Positions 45,057 through 52,704 are shown, numbered from the stretch's first letter. The stretch: DNA of 64,000 nucleotides from Rhizosphaericola sp047606825 (GCA_047606825.1 JASGDY010000055.1:29870-93869), one strand, 5' to 3'. Numbers and translations: made by a program. The notes: generated by a model from the sequence alone, not told the origin.

Positions 45057-45485
45057 ATGAGTACGACTGAATTGCAGAAAGAAGTACATGCACACAGTAG
45101 CGGTAAGAAGGAAGTCATCCGTGTGACCATTATATTGACTGTTATCACGATTGTGGAACTGGTATTGGGTTTCATGATGATGGATTGGGAGGAAGGCAGT
45201 TTCAAGAGGGATTTCGTAAAAGGAGTCATCCTGATACTGATGGTCGTAAAAGCCTACTACATCGTTGCCCACTTCATGCACCTACTCCATGAAAACCAAA
45301 TTTTGAAAAGGCTGATACTGATTCCTTTGCTGATTTTCATCTGGTTCATCATCGCGTTCTTGGCGGACGGCAATTCCTTCTTGAACCTGCGTCAAAAGTA
45401 TGATCCGTACAGCGTAGAGATGAGTCAGAAGAAGGCTCCAGCCGAAGAACATCATGAAGAACACCATGAACCGGCAGAAGAATAG
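45057..45485 (+). CDS. Cytochrome c oxidase subunit IV family protein
   Basis: A small 142-residue membrane subunit with three hydrophobic segments (about residues 20-42, 53-75 and 83-103). VIILTVITIVELVLGF-like (VTIILTVITIVELVLGFMM) and VVKAYYIVAHFMHL are typical of the bacterial subunit IV/CyoD-like family. The C-terminus is Glu/His-rich (EEHHEEHHE) and might bind metal. It ends the oxidase gene set before a strong terminator. Confidence 0.88.
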   Translation: MSTTELQKEVHAHSSGKKEVIRVTIILTVITIVELVLGFMMMDWEEGSFKRDFVKGVILILMVVKAYYIVAHFMHLLHENQILKRLILIPLLIFIWFIIAFLADGNSFLNLRQKYDPYSVEMSQKKAPAEEHHEEHHEPAEE

Positions 45486-45505
45486 AGCCTTTTCTAAAAA
45501 AATAT

Positions 45506-45540
45506 AACAAAAAACCACCGCTTGTCGGTGGTTTTTTGTT
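45506..45540. terminator. Bidirectional rho-independent terminator
   Basis: Perfect 15-bp stem AACAAAAAACCACCG / CGGTGGTTTTTTGTT with loop CTTGT. A and T tracts flank it on both sides, so it would terminate from either direction. It lies 20 nt after the subunit IV stop. Confidence 0.9.
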
Positions 45541-45680
45541 GACCTTTGCCTGGCATTTTAAAACTAATGGGTCAAACGTTTTTTTATGCAAAGGTGCAAT
45601 GGCTCATCTTTAGGGTATTGCATCCATTTTTCCGAGAGACGTATAAAGATAAAAACGGCGAAAAATCTAAGGAATGGTTC

Positions 45681-45708
45681 CGCTTTTTGTTTTTGCCTTT
45701 TTACTTTT
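45681..45708 (-). repeat. Dispersed A-rich repeat, copy 5 (reversed)
   Basis: Reverse complement reads AAAAGTAAAAAGGCAAAAAC then AAAAAGCG. In this orientation the + strand contains TACTTTTG (45702-45709), a perfect TAnnTTTG element upstream of the SCO gene. Confidence 0.6.
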
Positions 45709-45720
45709 GACGTAACCTTG
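45692..45720 (+). promoter_or_regulatory. Possible promoter(s) of the SCO gene
   Basis: TTTG at 45692-45695, 17 nt, TAACCTTG at 45713-45720 (one mismatch), 7 nt before the ATG. Alternatively the perfect TACTTTTG at 45702-45709 is used. The two overlap the reversed repeat. Confidence 0.4.
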
Positions 45721-45727
45721 ATATGAT

Positions 45728-46552
45728 ATGAACAAAAAAGCATTAATCGCCATACTCGTCGCGCTCGGCATTCCTATTGTCAGCTATTTTGTCATGCGGG
45801 CAATGAGCGAGACGGCCGTACAGATGCCCCGGTATTACCTGTTGGATTCCACACGGACGACCATCAAAGACGGCAAACAGACGACCGACAGTGTATGGCA
45901 TACTGTCGCCGACATCAGGCTGGTCAACCAGTTGGGCGATACCGTGCACCTGTACGATATTAAAAACAAAGTCATCGTTGCCGATGTGTTTTTTACGAGT
46001 TGCGGCTCCATCTGTCCGTACTTGACGCGCAACATGGCGCACCTGCAACGTTCGTTCATGACACGCAGTGAGACCGCTTCCCCGTCTCAGGATTCGTCCA
46101 ATATACAGTTTGTCTCCTTTAGCATCGACCCCGAAAGGGACAGTGTAGAGCGTATCAAAAACTATGCGGACCGCTATGGCGTGAAGCATGACAACTGGTG
46201 GCTTCTGACGGGCAACCGCGATTCCATCTACAAATATATCTTTGAAGAGCTGCACCTCGACAAGATAGGCGATACACCGATAGACCCCAATTTTGCGCAT
46301 ACGGCGTATTTTGTGGTGATTGACCGCGGCCACCATGTGCGCGGTTATTACAGCGGCTTGGACACGGCGGTCGCGCTTCCTCGACTGGCACACGACGCGG
46401 CGTTGCTGATGCTGGAAAAAGACAAAGAGCATCCGTCCCCATTGCCTTTCGACCCCAATACGCTCGCGGTGATTGGGATTGTTGCGGCGATTATCGTGCT
46501 GGTAGCGATGCGGTTTTTATTTAGGAAAGAAAAAGGAAAAAGTCAAAAGTGA
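45728..46552 (+). CDS. SCO1/SenC-type copper chaperone
   Basis: Membrane-anchored thioredoxin-fold protein, 274 residues, that helps build the CuA site of subunit II. An N-terminal helix (ALIAILVALGIPIVSYFVM) anchors it. The copper ligands are Cys92 and Cys96 (SCGSICP) and His191 (FAHTAYFVVID). A second hydrophobic segment lies near the C-terminus (about 245-263), followed by a basic tail that includes repeat-derived codons (EKGKSQK). It lies directly downstream of the oxidase genes. Confidence 0.93.
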   Translation: MNKKALIAILVALGIPIVSYFVMRAMSETAVQMPRYYLLDSTRTTIKDGKQTTDSVWHTVADIRLVNQLGDTVHLYDIKNKVIVADVFFTSCGSICPYLTRNMAHLQRSFMTRSETASPSQDSSNIQFVSFSIDPERDSVERIKNYADRYGVKHDNWWLLTGNRDSIYKYIFEELHLDKIGDTPIDPNFAHTAYFVVIDRGHHVRGYYSGLDTAVALPRLAHDAALLMLEKDKEHPSPLPFDPNTLAVIGIVAAIIVLVAMRFLFRKEKGKSQK

Positions 46553-46559
46553 AAAATGC
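46538..46559 (+). repeat. Dispersed A-rich repeat, copy 6 (degenerate)
   Basis: AAAAGTCAAAAGTGAAAAAT then GC. It spans the SCO stop codon (46550-46552) and encodes its last residues. Some 40 nt further on lies GTAACGCAAAAAGCG, like the CGC end of the other copies. Confidence 0.4.
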
Positions 46560-46805
46560 TTGATGCGGAATGCTCAACGTGTAACGCAAAAAGCGTAACA
46601 TAAATTAGATTTTATAGTCCGCAAGGGATAAATTGGTGAGTGGCGCGTCAGGACACCCGCCATGGCAAGTGCCGCTGCGGTTCATGGGCGAGACTTCGGC
46701 AATAAAAATAAACCCACTATTTTATCGTTTGCCGGGTATAATGAATGGCTAATAGATATCGGCCAACAACCATTGTCAAATCCTTATATTTTCAAATTAT
46801 ATCTC
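46553..46805 (+). other. 253-nt spacer before the DUF420 gene
   Basis: No gene recognised. A frame open from 46662 into the DUF420 gene lacks similarity before residue 49 and is probably not translated. The first part is repeat-derived. Confidence 0.5.
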
Positions 46806-47393
46806 ATGTTAGAAGCATCAATGGAAAGAAATGACAAGAAAGCCCGGGCGTTGATCTGGATATTTTCGTTTGTCGTGTTTGCTGCGGTCGTATTGTTTGG
46901 CGAGGTCAAGATTCCGCATGGTGATTTGGGTTTTGACGTACACATTTTTGCGAAAGCGGATGCCTGGATTAATACAGGGGTCACTTTGCTGCTGTTGCTT
47001 GGACTCTGGGCGGTCAAAACTAAAAATTACATCCTGCACAAAAAGCTCATGATGTCGGCACTCGTGCTGTCCATCCTCTTTCTGGTGTGCTATGTGGCGC
47101 ATAGACTGTTGTCCGGAGAGGCTCTCTATGGGGACAGCGACCATGATGGTGTATTGAGCGACACGGAAAAAGCGGCGGTCGGCGGCATTCGGTATGTATA
47201 TTATCTCATATTGGGAACGCATATCCTGTTGGCGGCATTCATCTTGCCTTTTATCCTGTTTACGACCTACCGCGCACTGACCGCTCAATGGAGCGAACAC
47301 AAAAAAAGGGCGCGCTACACTTGGCCGCTGTGGTTGTATGTATCCGTGACTGGACCAGTGGTGTATTGGATGATCGTGCCGTATTATCGTTAG
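46806..47393 (+). CDS. DUF420 membrane protein with an EF-hand-like loop
   Basis: A 195-residue protein (ATG 46806; ATG 46821 also possible) with five or so hydrophobic segments. WINTGVTLLLLLGLWAVKTK, HKKLMMSALVLSILFLVCY and the His residues in VAHRLL and GTHILLAAFILP fit DUF420, a family related to oxidase assembly (the Bacillus CtaM protein belongs here). Between two helices, residues 110-121 read DSDHDGVLSDTE, an exact EF-hand calcium loop pattern. The location after SCO supports an oxidase assembly role. Confidence 0.85.
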   Translation: MLEASMERNDKKARALIWIFSFVVFAAVVLFGEVKIPHGDLGFDVHIFAKADAWINTGVTLLLLLGLWAVKTKNYILHKKLMMSALVLSILFLVCYVAHRLLSGEALYGDSDHDGVLSDTEKAAVGGIRYVYYLILGTHILLAAFILPFILFTTYRALTAQWSEHKKRARYTWPLWLYVSVTGPVVYWMIVPYYR

Positions 47394-47489
47394 AAAGACA
47401 CTTTTTTATATTCAATCCCCATTCTTTTAAGGGCTTTTGTAGCTTTCTATGGCTACTAATCCACATTTTTTAGAAAAAGTGGAAAATTA

Positions 47490-47521
47490 TTTGGCGTAGT
47501 CGAAACTGATTTCTACCTTTG
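47490..47521 (+). promoter_or_regulatory. Bacteroidota-type promoter of the S10 operon
   Basis: TTTG at 47490-47493, 20 nt, TACCTTTG at 47514-47521, followed by CGCTCCC. It is an exact match to the consensus, 31 nt before rpsJ. Confidence 0.8.
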
Positions 47522-47525
47522 CGCT

Positions 47526-47543
47526 CCCAATGACAAAATTGGG
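47526..47543 (+). promoter_or_regulatory. Hairpin at the 5' end of the rpsJ mRNA
   Basis: CCCAAT, loop GACAAA, ATTGGG, followed by TTTT. The predicted transcription start (about 7 nt after the promoter element) would place it at the very 5' end of the message. Confidence 0.45.
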
Positions 47544-47552
47544 TTTTACGCT

Positions 47553-47858
47553 ATGTCTCAAAGAATCAGAATAAAATTACAGTCTTACGACCACAACTTG
47601 GTAGACAAGTCTGCCGAAAAAATCGTTAAAACGGTACGTGGCACAGGTGCAGCCGTCACTGGTCCTATTCCTTTGCCTACGCACACCAAGATTTTTACTG
47701 TATTGCGTTCTCCCCACGTCAACAAGAAGAGCCGTGAACAGTTCCAACTGGCTACGCACAAGCGTCTTTTGGACATCTACACATCCTCTTCCCGCACCGT
47801 GGACGCATTGTCCAAACTGGACCTGCCTTCCGGCGTTGAAGTAGAAATCAAGGCATAA
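47553..47858 (+). CDS. rpsJ: Ribosomal protein S10
   Basis: Small-subunit protein of the 30S head, also NusE in antitermination. It has 101 residues. RIRIKLQSYDHNLVDKSAEK opens it, GPIPLPTHTKIFTVLRSPHV is the flexible loop, and LATHKRLLDIYTSSSRTVDA follows: all highly conserved. It is the first gene of the S10 cluster here; rpsL, rpsG and fusA are not upstream. A 264-nt gap separates it from rplC. Confidence 0.98.
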   Translation: MSQRIRIKLQSYDHNLVDKSAEKIVKTVRGTGAAVTGPIPLPTHTKIFTVLRSPHVNKKSREQFQLATHKRLLDIYTSSSRTVDALSKLDLPSGVEVEIKA

Positions 47859-48122
47859 CGCCTTCCCGAGATGTAGGGTATAACTGTAAAAAAACGAATT
47901 TTCAACTCTCAATCACTTCGCGTATAACGAGTGAAAAAAGAGCTCTGAGTAAACCAATCCAAAAGGATTACATATTAAACAGGCCCTTCGAGGTTTGTTT
48001 ACTGTTGGTACTTCCAAGTTGAAGAACAGGACGGAAAAGGTCAACAGCAAACAGGAGATTGAAAGCCCGCTTTAGCGCAGGGATTGTCTCAACAACCTAC
48101 GAGGGGCGCAAAAAGCGCACTA
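47859..48122 (+). ncRNA. Candidate structured leader between rpsJ and rplC
   Basis: An unusually long gap for this operon, with at least five hairpins. (1) TCACTTCG/CGAGTGA, 47913-47934, extended by CTCT/AGAG. (2) AATCC-AAAA-GGATT, 47956-47969. (3) TAAACA...TGTTTA with an inner CCT/AGG, 47976-48001. (4) CCCGC...GC.GGG, 48066-48082. (5) GCGC-AAAAA-GCGC, 48106-48118, just before the rplC ATG. It could be an autoregulatory r-protein leader. The pairings were found by eye, without energy or covariation support. Confidence 0.45.
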
Positions 48123-48740
48123 ATGAAAGGTATTATCGGAAAAAAACTGGGGATGACGAGCATCTACGACTCTAACGGTCGTCAGACTCCCGTGACCATC
48201 ATCGAAGCGGGCCCCAATGTTGTTACCCAGGTCAAGACAGAAGAAACCGACGGGTACAATGCACTGCAACTCGCATTTGGAGAGAAAAAAGAAAAAAACA
48301 CACCCAAAGCCAACCTCCAGCACTTCGCAAAGGCAAACACTACGCCTAAGAAAGTTGTCAAAGAATTTCGTGATTATTTTGAAGAAAGAACACTTGGTGA
48401 AACCATCACTGCCGAGATATTCTCCGAAGGAGAAATCGTCGACGTAGTCGGTACCTCCAAGGGTAAAGGTTTCCAAGGTGTCGTCAAACGCCATGGATTC
48501 TCCGGTGTCGGAGAAGCTACACACGGGCAGCATGACCGTAGTCGTGCCCCTGGTTCCGTAGGTGCTTCCTCTACGCCTTCACGTGTATTGAAAGGTATGC
48601 GCATGGCCGGACACATGGGTAACGAAAGAGTCAAAATGAAAGGCCTGAAAGTCGTCAAGATTTTCCCTGAAAAAAATTATATCCTGGTAAGCGGATCGGT
48701 TCCCGGTCATATCAATTCCATCGTTTTCATCCAGAAGTAA
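48123..48740 (+). CDS. rplC: Ribosomal protein L3
   Basis: 50S protein of 205 residues, among the first to assemble and close to the peptidyl transferase centre. MKGIIGKKLGMTSIYDSNGR starts at ATG 48123, the family start; an open frame from 48084 is leader. VVGTSKGKGFQGVVKRHGF and THGQHDRSRAPGSVGASSTP contain the conserved loop. The start codon is 4 nt after a GCGC hairpin that could hide the initiation region. Confidence 0.97.
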   Translation: MKGIIGKKLGMTSIYDSNGRQTPVTIIEAGPNVVTQVKTEETDGYNALQLAFGEKKEKNTPKANLQHFAKANTTPKKVVKEFRDYFEERTLGETITAEIFSEGEIVDVVGTSKGKGFQGVVKRHGFSGVGEATHGQHDRSRAPGSVGASSTPSRVLKGMRMAGHMGNERVKMKGLKVVKIFPEKNYILVSGSVPGHINSIVFIQK

Positions 48741-48758
48741 ACTTTAATCTGAACAGTC

Positions 48759-49400
48759 ATGCAATTAGAAGTTTTAAATAAAATAGGACAGACAACCGGA
48801 AGAACGATCGAGTTACCGGATGAGATATTTGGCGCAGAACCTAACGACCACGTTATCTACCTCGCCGTTAAGCAGTACCTCGCCAACCAGCGCACAGGTA
48901 CGCACAAGGTGAAGACACGTGCCGAAGTAAAAGGTTCCAGCCGTAAACTCCACAAACAAAAAGGTACAGGTGGCGCACGTAAAGGCAATATCCGTAACCC
49001 GTTGTACAAAGGTGGTGGTACCGTATTTGGTCCAAAACCGCGCGATTATAGCTTTAAGCTCAACAAGAAAGTGAAAGACCTCGCTAAGATTGGCGCACTT
49101 TCTTACAAAGCAAAAGAAAATGCTATCATCGTTGTAGAAGAGATTGCTTTCGAAGCACCAAAGACCAAACAGTTCATCGACGTGTTGAAAGGTCTGAACA
49201 TCAATGACAAAAAAACATTGTTCGTTCCTTCCGAAATCGGAGATAACCTCTTCCTCAGCGCACGCAACATACCTAACGTATTGACGACGGAACTGTCCGA
49301 CATCAATACTTACGATGTTATGAACGCAGATGTCCTGGTCTTGACCGAAGATGCTGCAAAAGTTTTCACGGAAACAGCAGAAGAGGCGGTAGTAGCGTAA
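48759..49400 (+). CDS. rplD: Ribosomal protein L4
   Basis: 50S protein of 213 residues that lines the exit tunnel and, in some bacteria, represses the S10 operon. The tunnel loop SSRKLHKQKGTGGARKGNIR and GGGTVFGPKPRDYSFKLNKK are clear, and the C-terminal Rossmann-like half (NVLTTELSDINTYDVMNADV) is normal. It follows rplC by 18 nt. If the rpsJ-rplC leader is regulatory, L4 (or L3) is the first ligand to test. Confidence 0.97.
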   Translation: MQLEVLNKIGQTTGRTIELPDEIFGAEPNDHVIYLAVKQYLANQRTGTHKVKTRAEVKGSSRKLHKQKGTGGARKGNIRNPLYKGGGTVFGPKPRDYSFKLNKKVKDLAKIGALSYKAKENAIIVVEEIAFEAPKTKQFIDVLKGLNINDKKTLFVPSEIGDNLFLSARNIPNVLTTELSDINTYDVMNADVLVLTEDAAKVFTETAEEAVVA

Positions 49401-49425
49401 TTCACACTTTATAAAGCAAATCACA

Positions 49426-49728
49426 ATGAAATTTACAGATTTATTGATAAAGCCCATCATTACCGAAAAAGCAAACACACAGCAGGAAAAACTGCGTAAA
49501 TATGCTTTCAAAGTAAACAAGAAGGCCAACAAATTGGAAATCAAAGACGCCATCGAAGCATTTTACGGTGTGACCGTCACGAGCGTCAACACGCTGGTTG
49601 TCCCAGGAAAAAACAAATCCCGTTACACCAAAGCCGGTGTTATCAAGGGTGTTAAACCTTCCTACAAAAAAGCGATTGTAACCGTCGCAGAAGGCGAGAC
49701 CATAGATTTCTACAGCAACAGCATTTAA
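49426..49728 (+). CDS. rplW: Ribosomal protein L23
   Basis: 50S protein at the tunnel exit and docking site for trigger factor and SRP. It is 100 residues, with LLIKPIITEKANTQQEKLRK, YAFKVNKKANKLEIKDAIEA and FYGVTVTSVNTLVVPGKNKS. Normal length and position between rplD and rplB. A small GCGGA/TCCGC hairpin (49751-49769) lies in the 56-nt gap before rplB. Confidence 0.97.
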   Translation: MKFTDLLIKPIITEKANTQQEKLRKYAFKVNKKANKLEIKDAIEAFYGVTVTSVNTLVVPGKNKSRYTKAGVIKGVKPSYKKAIVTVAEGETIDFYSNSI

Positions 49729-49784
49729 TTGTTAAACATTTTTTATAGCCGCGGAGCTGAAAAATCCGCTTAAACAAACAAAAA

Positions 49785-50621
49785 ATGGCATTAAAAAAAT
49801 TCAGACCCATGACCGCAGGCACCCGTTGGAAAATCGGGAACGCCTACGCTGAAATTACGACCAACAAACCAGAAAAAAGTTTGTTACGCCCTAAAAAGAA
49901 AACGGGTGGCCGTAACGCTCAAGGTCGTCGTACCATGCGTCACATCGGTGGAGGACACAAACAGCATTATAGGATCATCGACTTCAAAAGAGACAAAAAA
50001 GACATCGAAGCCAAAGTAGTCTCTATCCAATACGATCCTAACCGTACAGCTTTCATCGCGCTGTTGCAATACACCGACGGTGAAAAAAGATACATCATCG
50101 CTCCCCAAGGCTTGCAGGTTGATGCTACCGTCATCTCTGGTGACGCAGTTGCTCCTGAATTGGGTAACGCATTGAAGCTGAAGAATATACCTTTGGGTAC
50201 CGTGATACACAATATCGAACTGCAACCGGGCTCCGGTGCCAAGTTGGTACGTAGTGCCGGTGCATCTGCCCAGTTGTCTGGTAAGGAAGATCGATATGCA
50301 ATCATCAAAATGCCAAGTGGCGAGTTGAGACGTATCCTTATCGAATGTTATGCAACTGTTGGTATCGCCTCCAATGGAGACCATCAGCTTGTAAAACAGG
50401 GTAAAGCCGGCGCCAATCGTTGGAAAGGTATCCGTCCACGTGTCCGTGGTGTCGCGATGAACCCTGTCGATCACCCGATGGGCGGTGGTGAAGGTAAATC
50501 TTCCGGTGGACACCCACGCAGCCGTACTGGTAAATATGCTAAAGGCGAAGTTACACGTAAGAAGAAGAGTTCCGATAGGCTGATTATCCAGAGAAGAAAC
50601 GGTAAAAAATTAGCTAAATAG
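49785..50621 (+). CDS. rplB: Ribosomal protein L2
   Basis: Large conserved 50S protein of 278 residues needed for subunit joining and peptidyl transfer. RPMTAGTRWKIGN is a variant of the usual N-terminus. RHIGGGHKQHYRIIDFKRDK, the zinc-free core, and GGGEGKSSGGHPRSRTGKYA near the C-terminus (with the functionally important His) are intact. The gap to rpsS is 69 nt. Confidence 0.98.
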   Translation: MALKKFRPMTAGTRWKIGNAYAEITTNKPEKSLLRPKKKTGGRNAQGRRTMRHIGGGHKQHYRIIDFKRDKKDIEAKVVSIQYDPNRTAFIALLQYTDGEKRYIIAPQGLQVDATVISGDAVAPELGNALKLKNIPLGTVIHNIELQPGSGAKLVRSAGASAQLSGKEDRYAIIKMPSGELRRILIECYATVGIASNGDHQLVKQGKAGANRWKGIRPRVRGVAMNPVDHPMGGGEGKSSGGHPRSRTGKYAKGEVTRKKKSSDRLIIQRRNGKKLAK

Positions 50622-50690
50622 TTTTCATTCTTGTTAAAATGGCTTCGGTGGAGCAATCCTCTGGAACAAATAAACAACTAAATATACAAT

Positions 50691-50960
50691 ATGTCACGTT
50701 CAATCAAAAAAGGGCCTTACATCGACCACAACCTCGAAGGTAAAGTGCTCGCAATCAACGAAGGTACCGTTAAGAAGTCTGTCATCAAGACTTGGAGCCG
50801 TCGCTCTACCATCTCTCCCGATTTCGTGGGACACACGTTCGCGGTGCACAACGGAAATAAATTTATTCCGGTTTATGTTACCGAGTTCATGGTGGGACAC
50901 AAATTAGGCGAATTTGCCCCAACAAGAAACTTCAAAGGGCACGCAGGTAGTAAAAAATAA
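50691..50960 (+). CDS. rpsS: Ribosomal protein S19
   Basis: 30S head protein of 89 residues that contacts tRNA and S13. RSIKKGPYIDHNLEGKVL, IKTWSRRSTISPDFVGHTFA, and HKLGEFAPTRNFKGHAGSKK are the full conserved set. Normal position between L2 and L22. Confidence 0.98.
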   Translation: MSRSIKKGPYIDHNLEGKVLAINEGTVKKSVIKTWSRRSTISPDFVGHTFAVHNGNKFIPVYVTEFMVGHKLGEFAPTRNFKGHAGSKK

Positions 50961-51013
50961 TTAAGTCATAAGTTGTAAGTAAGCAATACTGAAAACTTAA
51001 AACGTATAGAAAA

Positions 51014-51370
51014 ATGGAAGCAGTAGCTAAATTAAGAAATTATCCTACAGGACCTCGCAAGATGCGCTTGTTGGCCGATGTTATCCGCGGTATGGAAGTG
51101 GAAAAAGCACTTTCTATATTGGAGTTCCATCCACAGGTTGTTTCTACTCCATTGTCGAAATTGCTGAAAAGCGCCATCAACAACTGGGAGCAGAAAAACA
51201 GCGGCGAAAGTGCCGCCGATGCCAACCTGGTCGTCAAGACCATCTTCGTGGACGGTGGCCGTACGCTGAAACGCATGCGTCCCGCACCCCAGGGTCGTGG
51301 ACATCGTATCCGTAAACGCAGCAACCACGTTACAATCATTGTTGACAAAAAAGCTGTAGAATCTAAATAA
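51014..51370 (+). CDS. rplV: Ribosomal protein L22
   Basis: 50S protein of 118 residues whose hairpin lines the exit tunnel near the macrolide site. AKLRNYPTGPRKMRLLADVI and the tunnel loop DGGRTLKRMRPAPQGRGHRI are intact, with RKRSNHVTIIV after. It is followed by a 57-nt gap holding an imperfect GCCTG...CAGGC hairpin (about 51380-51411). Confidence 0.97.
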   Translation: MEAVAKLRNYPTGPRKMRLLADVIRGMEVEKALSILEFHPQVVSTPLSKLLKSAINNWEQKNSGESAADANLVVKTIFVDGGRTLKRMRPAPQGRGHRIRKRSNHVTIIVDKKAVESK

Positions 51371-51427
51371 TTAAAATAAAATGCCTGTGTTGATCTTCCG
51401 GTCAGCAGGCGCTTAACAAAATACAAT

Positions 51428-52189
51428 ATGGGTCAAAAAGCAAATCCAATTGGTAACAGGTTAGGTATCATCCGTGGATGGGAAAGCAACTGGTATGGCA
51501 GCAAAAAAGAATATGCCTCCAGATTGATTGAAGACAACAAAATCAGAAACTACCTCAACGCGCGTATCAGCAAAGGTGGCATCGCTCGTATCGTCATCGA
51601 ACGTACACTGGGCAAACTGATTGTCACTATCCATACTTCCAAACCAGGTATAATCATCGGTAAAGGTGGTAGTGAAGTCGATCGCATCAAGGAAGAACTG
51701 AAAAAATTAACCGGTAAGTCCGACGTTCAGATCAATATCCTCGAAATACGCCGTCCGGAAACAGACGCGGCAATCGTAGCTGATACCATCGCACGTCAGA
51801 TTGAAAACCGTATCAACTATAAACGCGCCATCAAGATGGCTATCGCATCCGCTTTACGTATGGGTGCCGAAGGCATCAAAGTCAAAGTTGGTGGACGTCT
51901 CGGTGGTGCCGAAATCGCACGTCGCGAAGAAATCAAACAAGGACGTGTACCTTTGCACACCTTCCGTATGGACATCGACTATGCCAACGTGTATGCAATG
52001 ACCGTTTATGGCAAAATCGGTATCAAAGTATGGATCTGTAAAGGTGAAGTTCTCGGAAAGCGCGACCTCGATCCCAATCTCCTAAGTGGTAAAGACGCCG
52101 CTGGTGACAGAAGGAGCGGTGGACACGACGATCGTCGCGGCGGTGGCAGAAATGACCGTCGCGGAGACAGAAGAGAGCGCAGGAACTAA
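51428..52189 (+). CDS. rpsC: Ribosomal protein S3 with an Arg/Gly-rich tail
   Basis: 30S protein of 253 residues at the mRNA entry site. GQKANPIGNRLGIIRGWESN, the KH domain with IIGKGGSEVDRIKEELKKLT, and the C-terminal YGKIGIKVWICKGEVLGKRD are standard. After about residue 222 there is a tail of roughly 30 residues rich in Asp, Arg and Gly (GGHDDRRGGGRNDRRGDRRE), probably disordered and RNA-binding. Such tails vary between Bacteroidota species. Confidence 0.97.
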   Translation: MGQKANPIGNRLGIIRGWESNWYGSKKEYASRLIEDNKIRNYLNARISKGGIARIVIERTLGKLIVTIHTSKPGIIIGKGGSEVDRIKEELKKLTGKSDVQINILEIRRPETDAAIVADTIARQIENRINYKRAIKMAIASALRMGAEGIKVKVGGRLGGAEIARREEIKQGRVPLHTFRMDIDYANVYAMTVYGKIGIKVWICKGEVLGKRDLDPNLLSGKDAAGDRRSGGHDDRRGGGRNDRRGDRRERRN

Positions 52190-52250
52190 TCCCAGGCTTT
52201 CTTTCGTCAAAAACCGAGATAAACAACATTCAACGAACGTAATAAAATAG

Positions 52251-52274
52251 CTCCCGTAGGGAGTGCAAGGAGGT
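52251..52274 (+). promoter_or_regulatory. Strong Shine-Dalgarno and adjacent hairpin before rplP
   Basis: AAGGAGGT at 52267-52274 is a complete Shine-Dalgarno sequence, 4 nt before ATG 52279. Just upstream CTCCC-GTA-GGGAG (52251-52263) can form a hairpin, and its CTCC could instead pair with GGAG of the ribosome-binding site. Strong sites are rare in this phylum. Confidence 0.5.
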
Positions 52275-52278
52275 AATA

Positions 52279-52704
52279 ATGTTACAGCCAAAAAGAACAA
52301 AACATAGAAAGTCGCAGAAAGGACATCCCCGGAACGTGACCAAAAGAGGAGCTACCATTTCCTTTGGTTCCTATGCTTTGAAAGCACTTGAACCGATATG
52401 GATGAGCAGCCGCCAATTGGAAGCCGCTCGTCAAGCCTTGACCCGTGCGATGAACCGCGAAGGCAACGTATGGATTCGTATATTCCCTGACAAGCCTATC
52501 ACACGTAAGCCCGCAGCGGTACGTATGGGTAAAGGTAAAGGTAACCCCGAATTTTGGGCTGCCGTCGTAGACCCAGGCCGTATCATATTTGAAATTGATG
52601 GCGTTTCTTTGGAAACAGCGCAGAAAGCTTTCAGGTTAGCAGCCCAAAAACTGCCCATCAAAACCAAAGTGGTCATAAGAAGGGATCTGATAACCGTCAT
52701 ATAA
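52279..52704 (+). CDS. rplP: Ribosomal protein L16
   Basis: 50S protein of 141 residues near the A-site tRNA. LQPKRTKHRKSQKGHPRNVT, GSYALKALEPIWMSSRQLEA, RIFPDKPITRKPAAVRMGKG and GNPEFWAAVVDPGRIIFEID are the full conserved set. A strong Shine-Dalgarno lies upstream. The following gap to rpmC is 73 nt. Confidence 0.97.
   Translation: MLQPKRTKHRKSQKGHPRNVTKRGATISFGSYALKALEPIWMSSRQLEAARQALTRAMNREGNVWIRIFPDKPITRKPAAVRMGKGKGNPEFWAAVVDPGRIIFEIDGVSLETAQKAFRLAAQKLPIKTKVVIRRDLITVI

Noticed and set aside
46662..46805. Possible 48-residue N-terminal extension of the DUF420 protein
   Set aside because: The stretch has no similarity to the family and runs through low-complexity intergenic sequence after a repeat copy.
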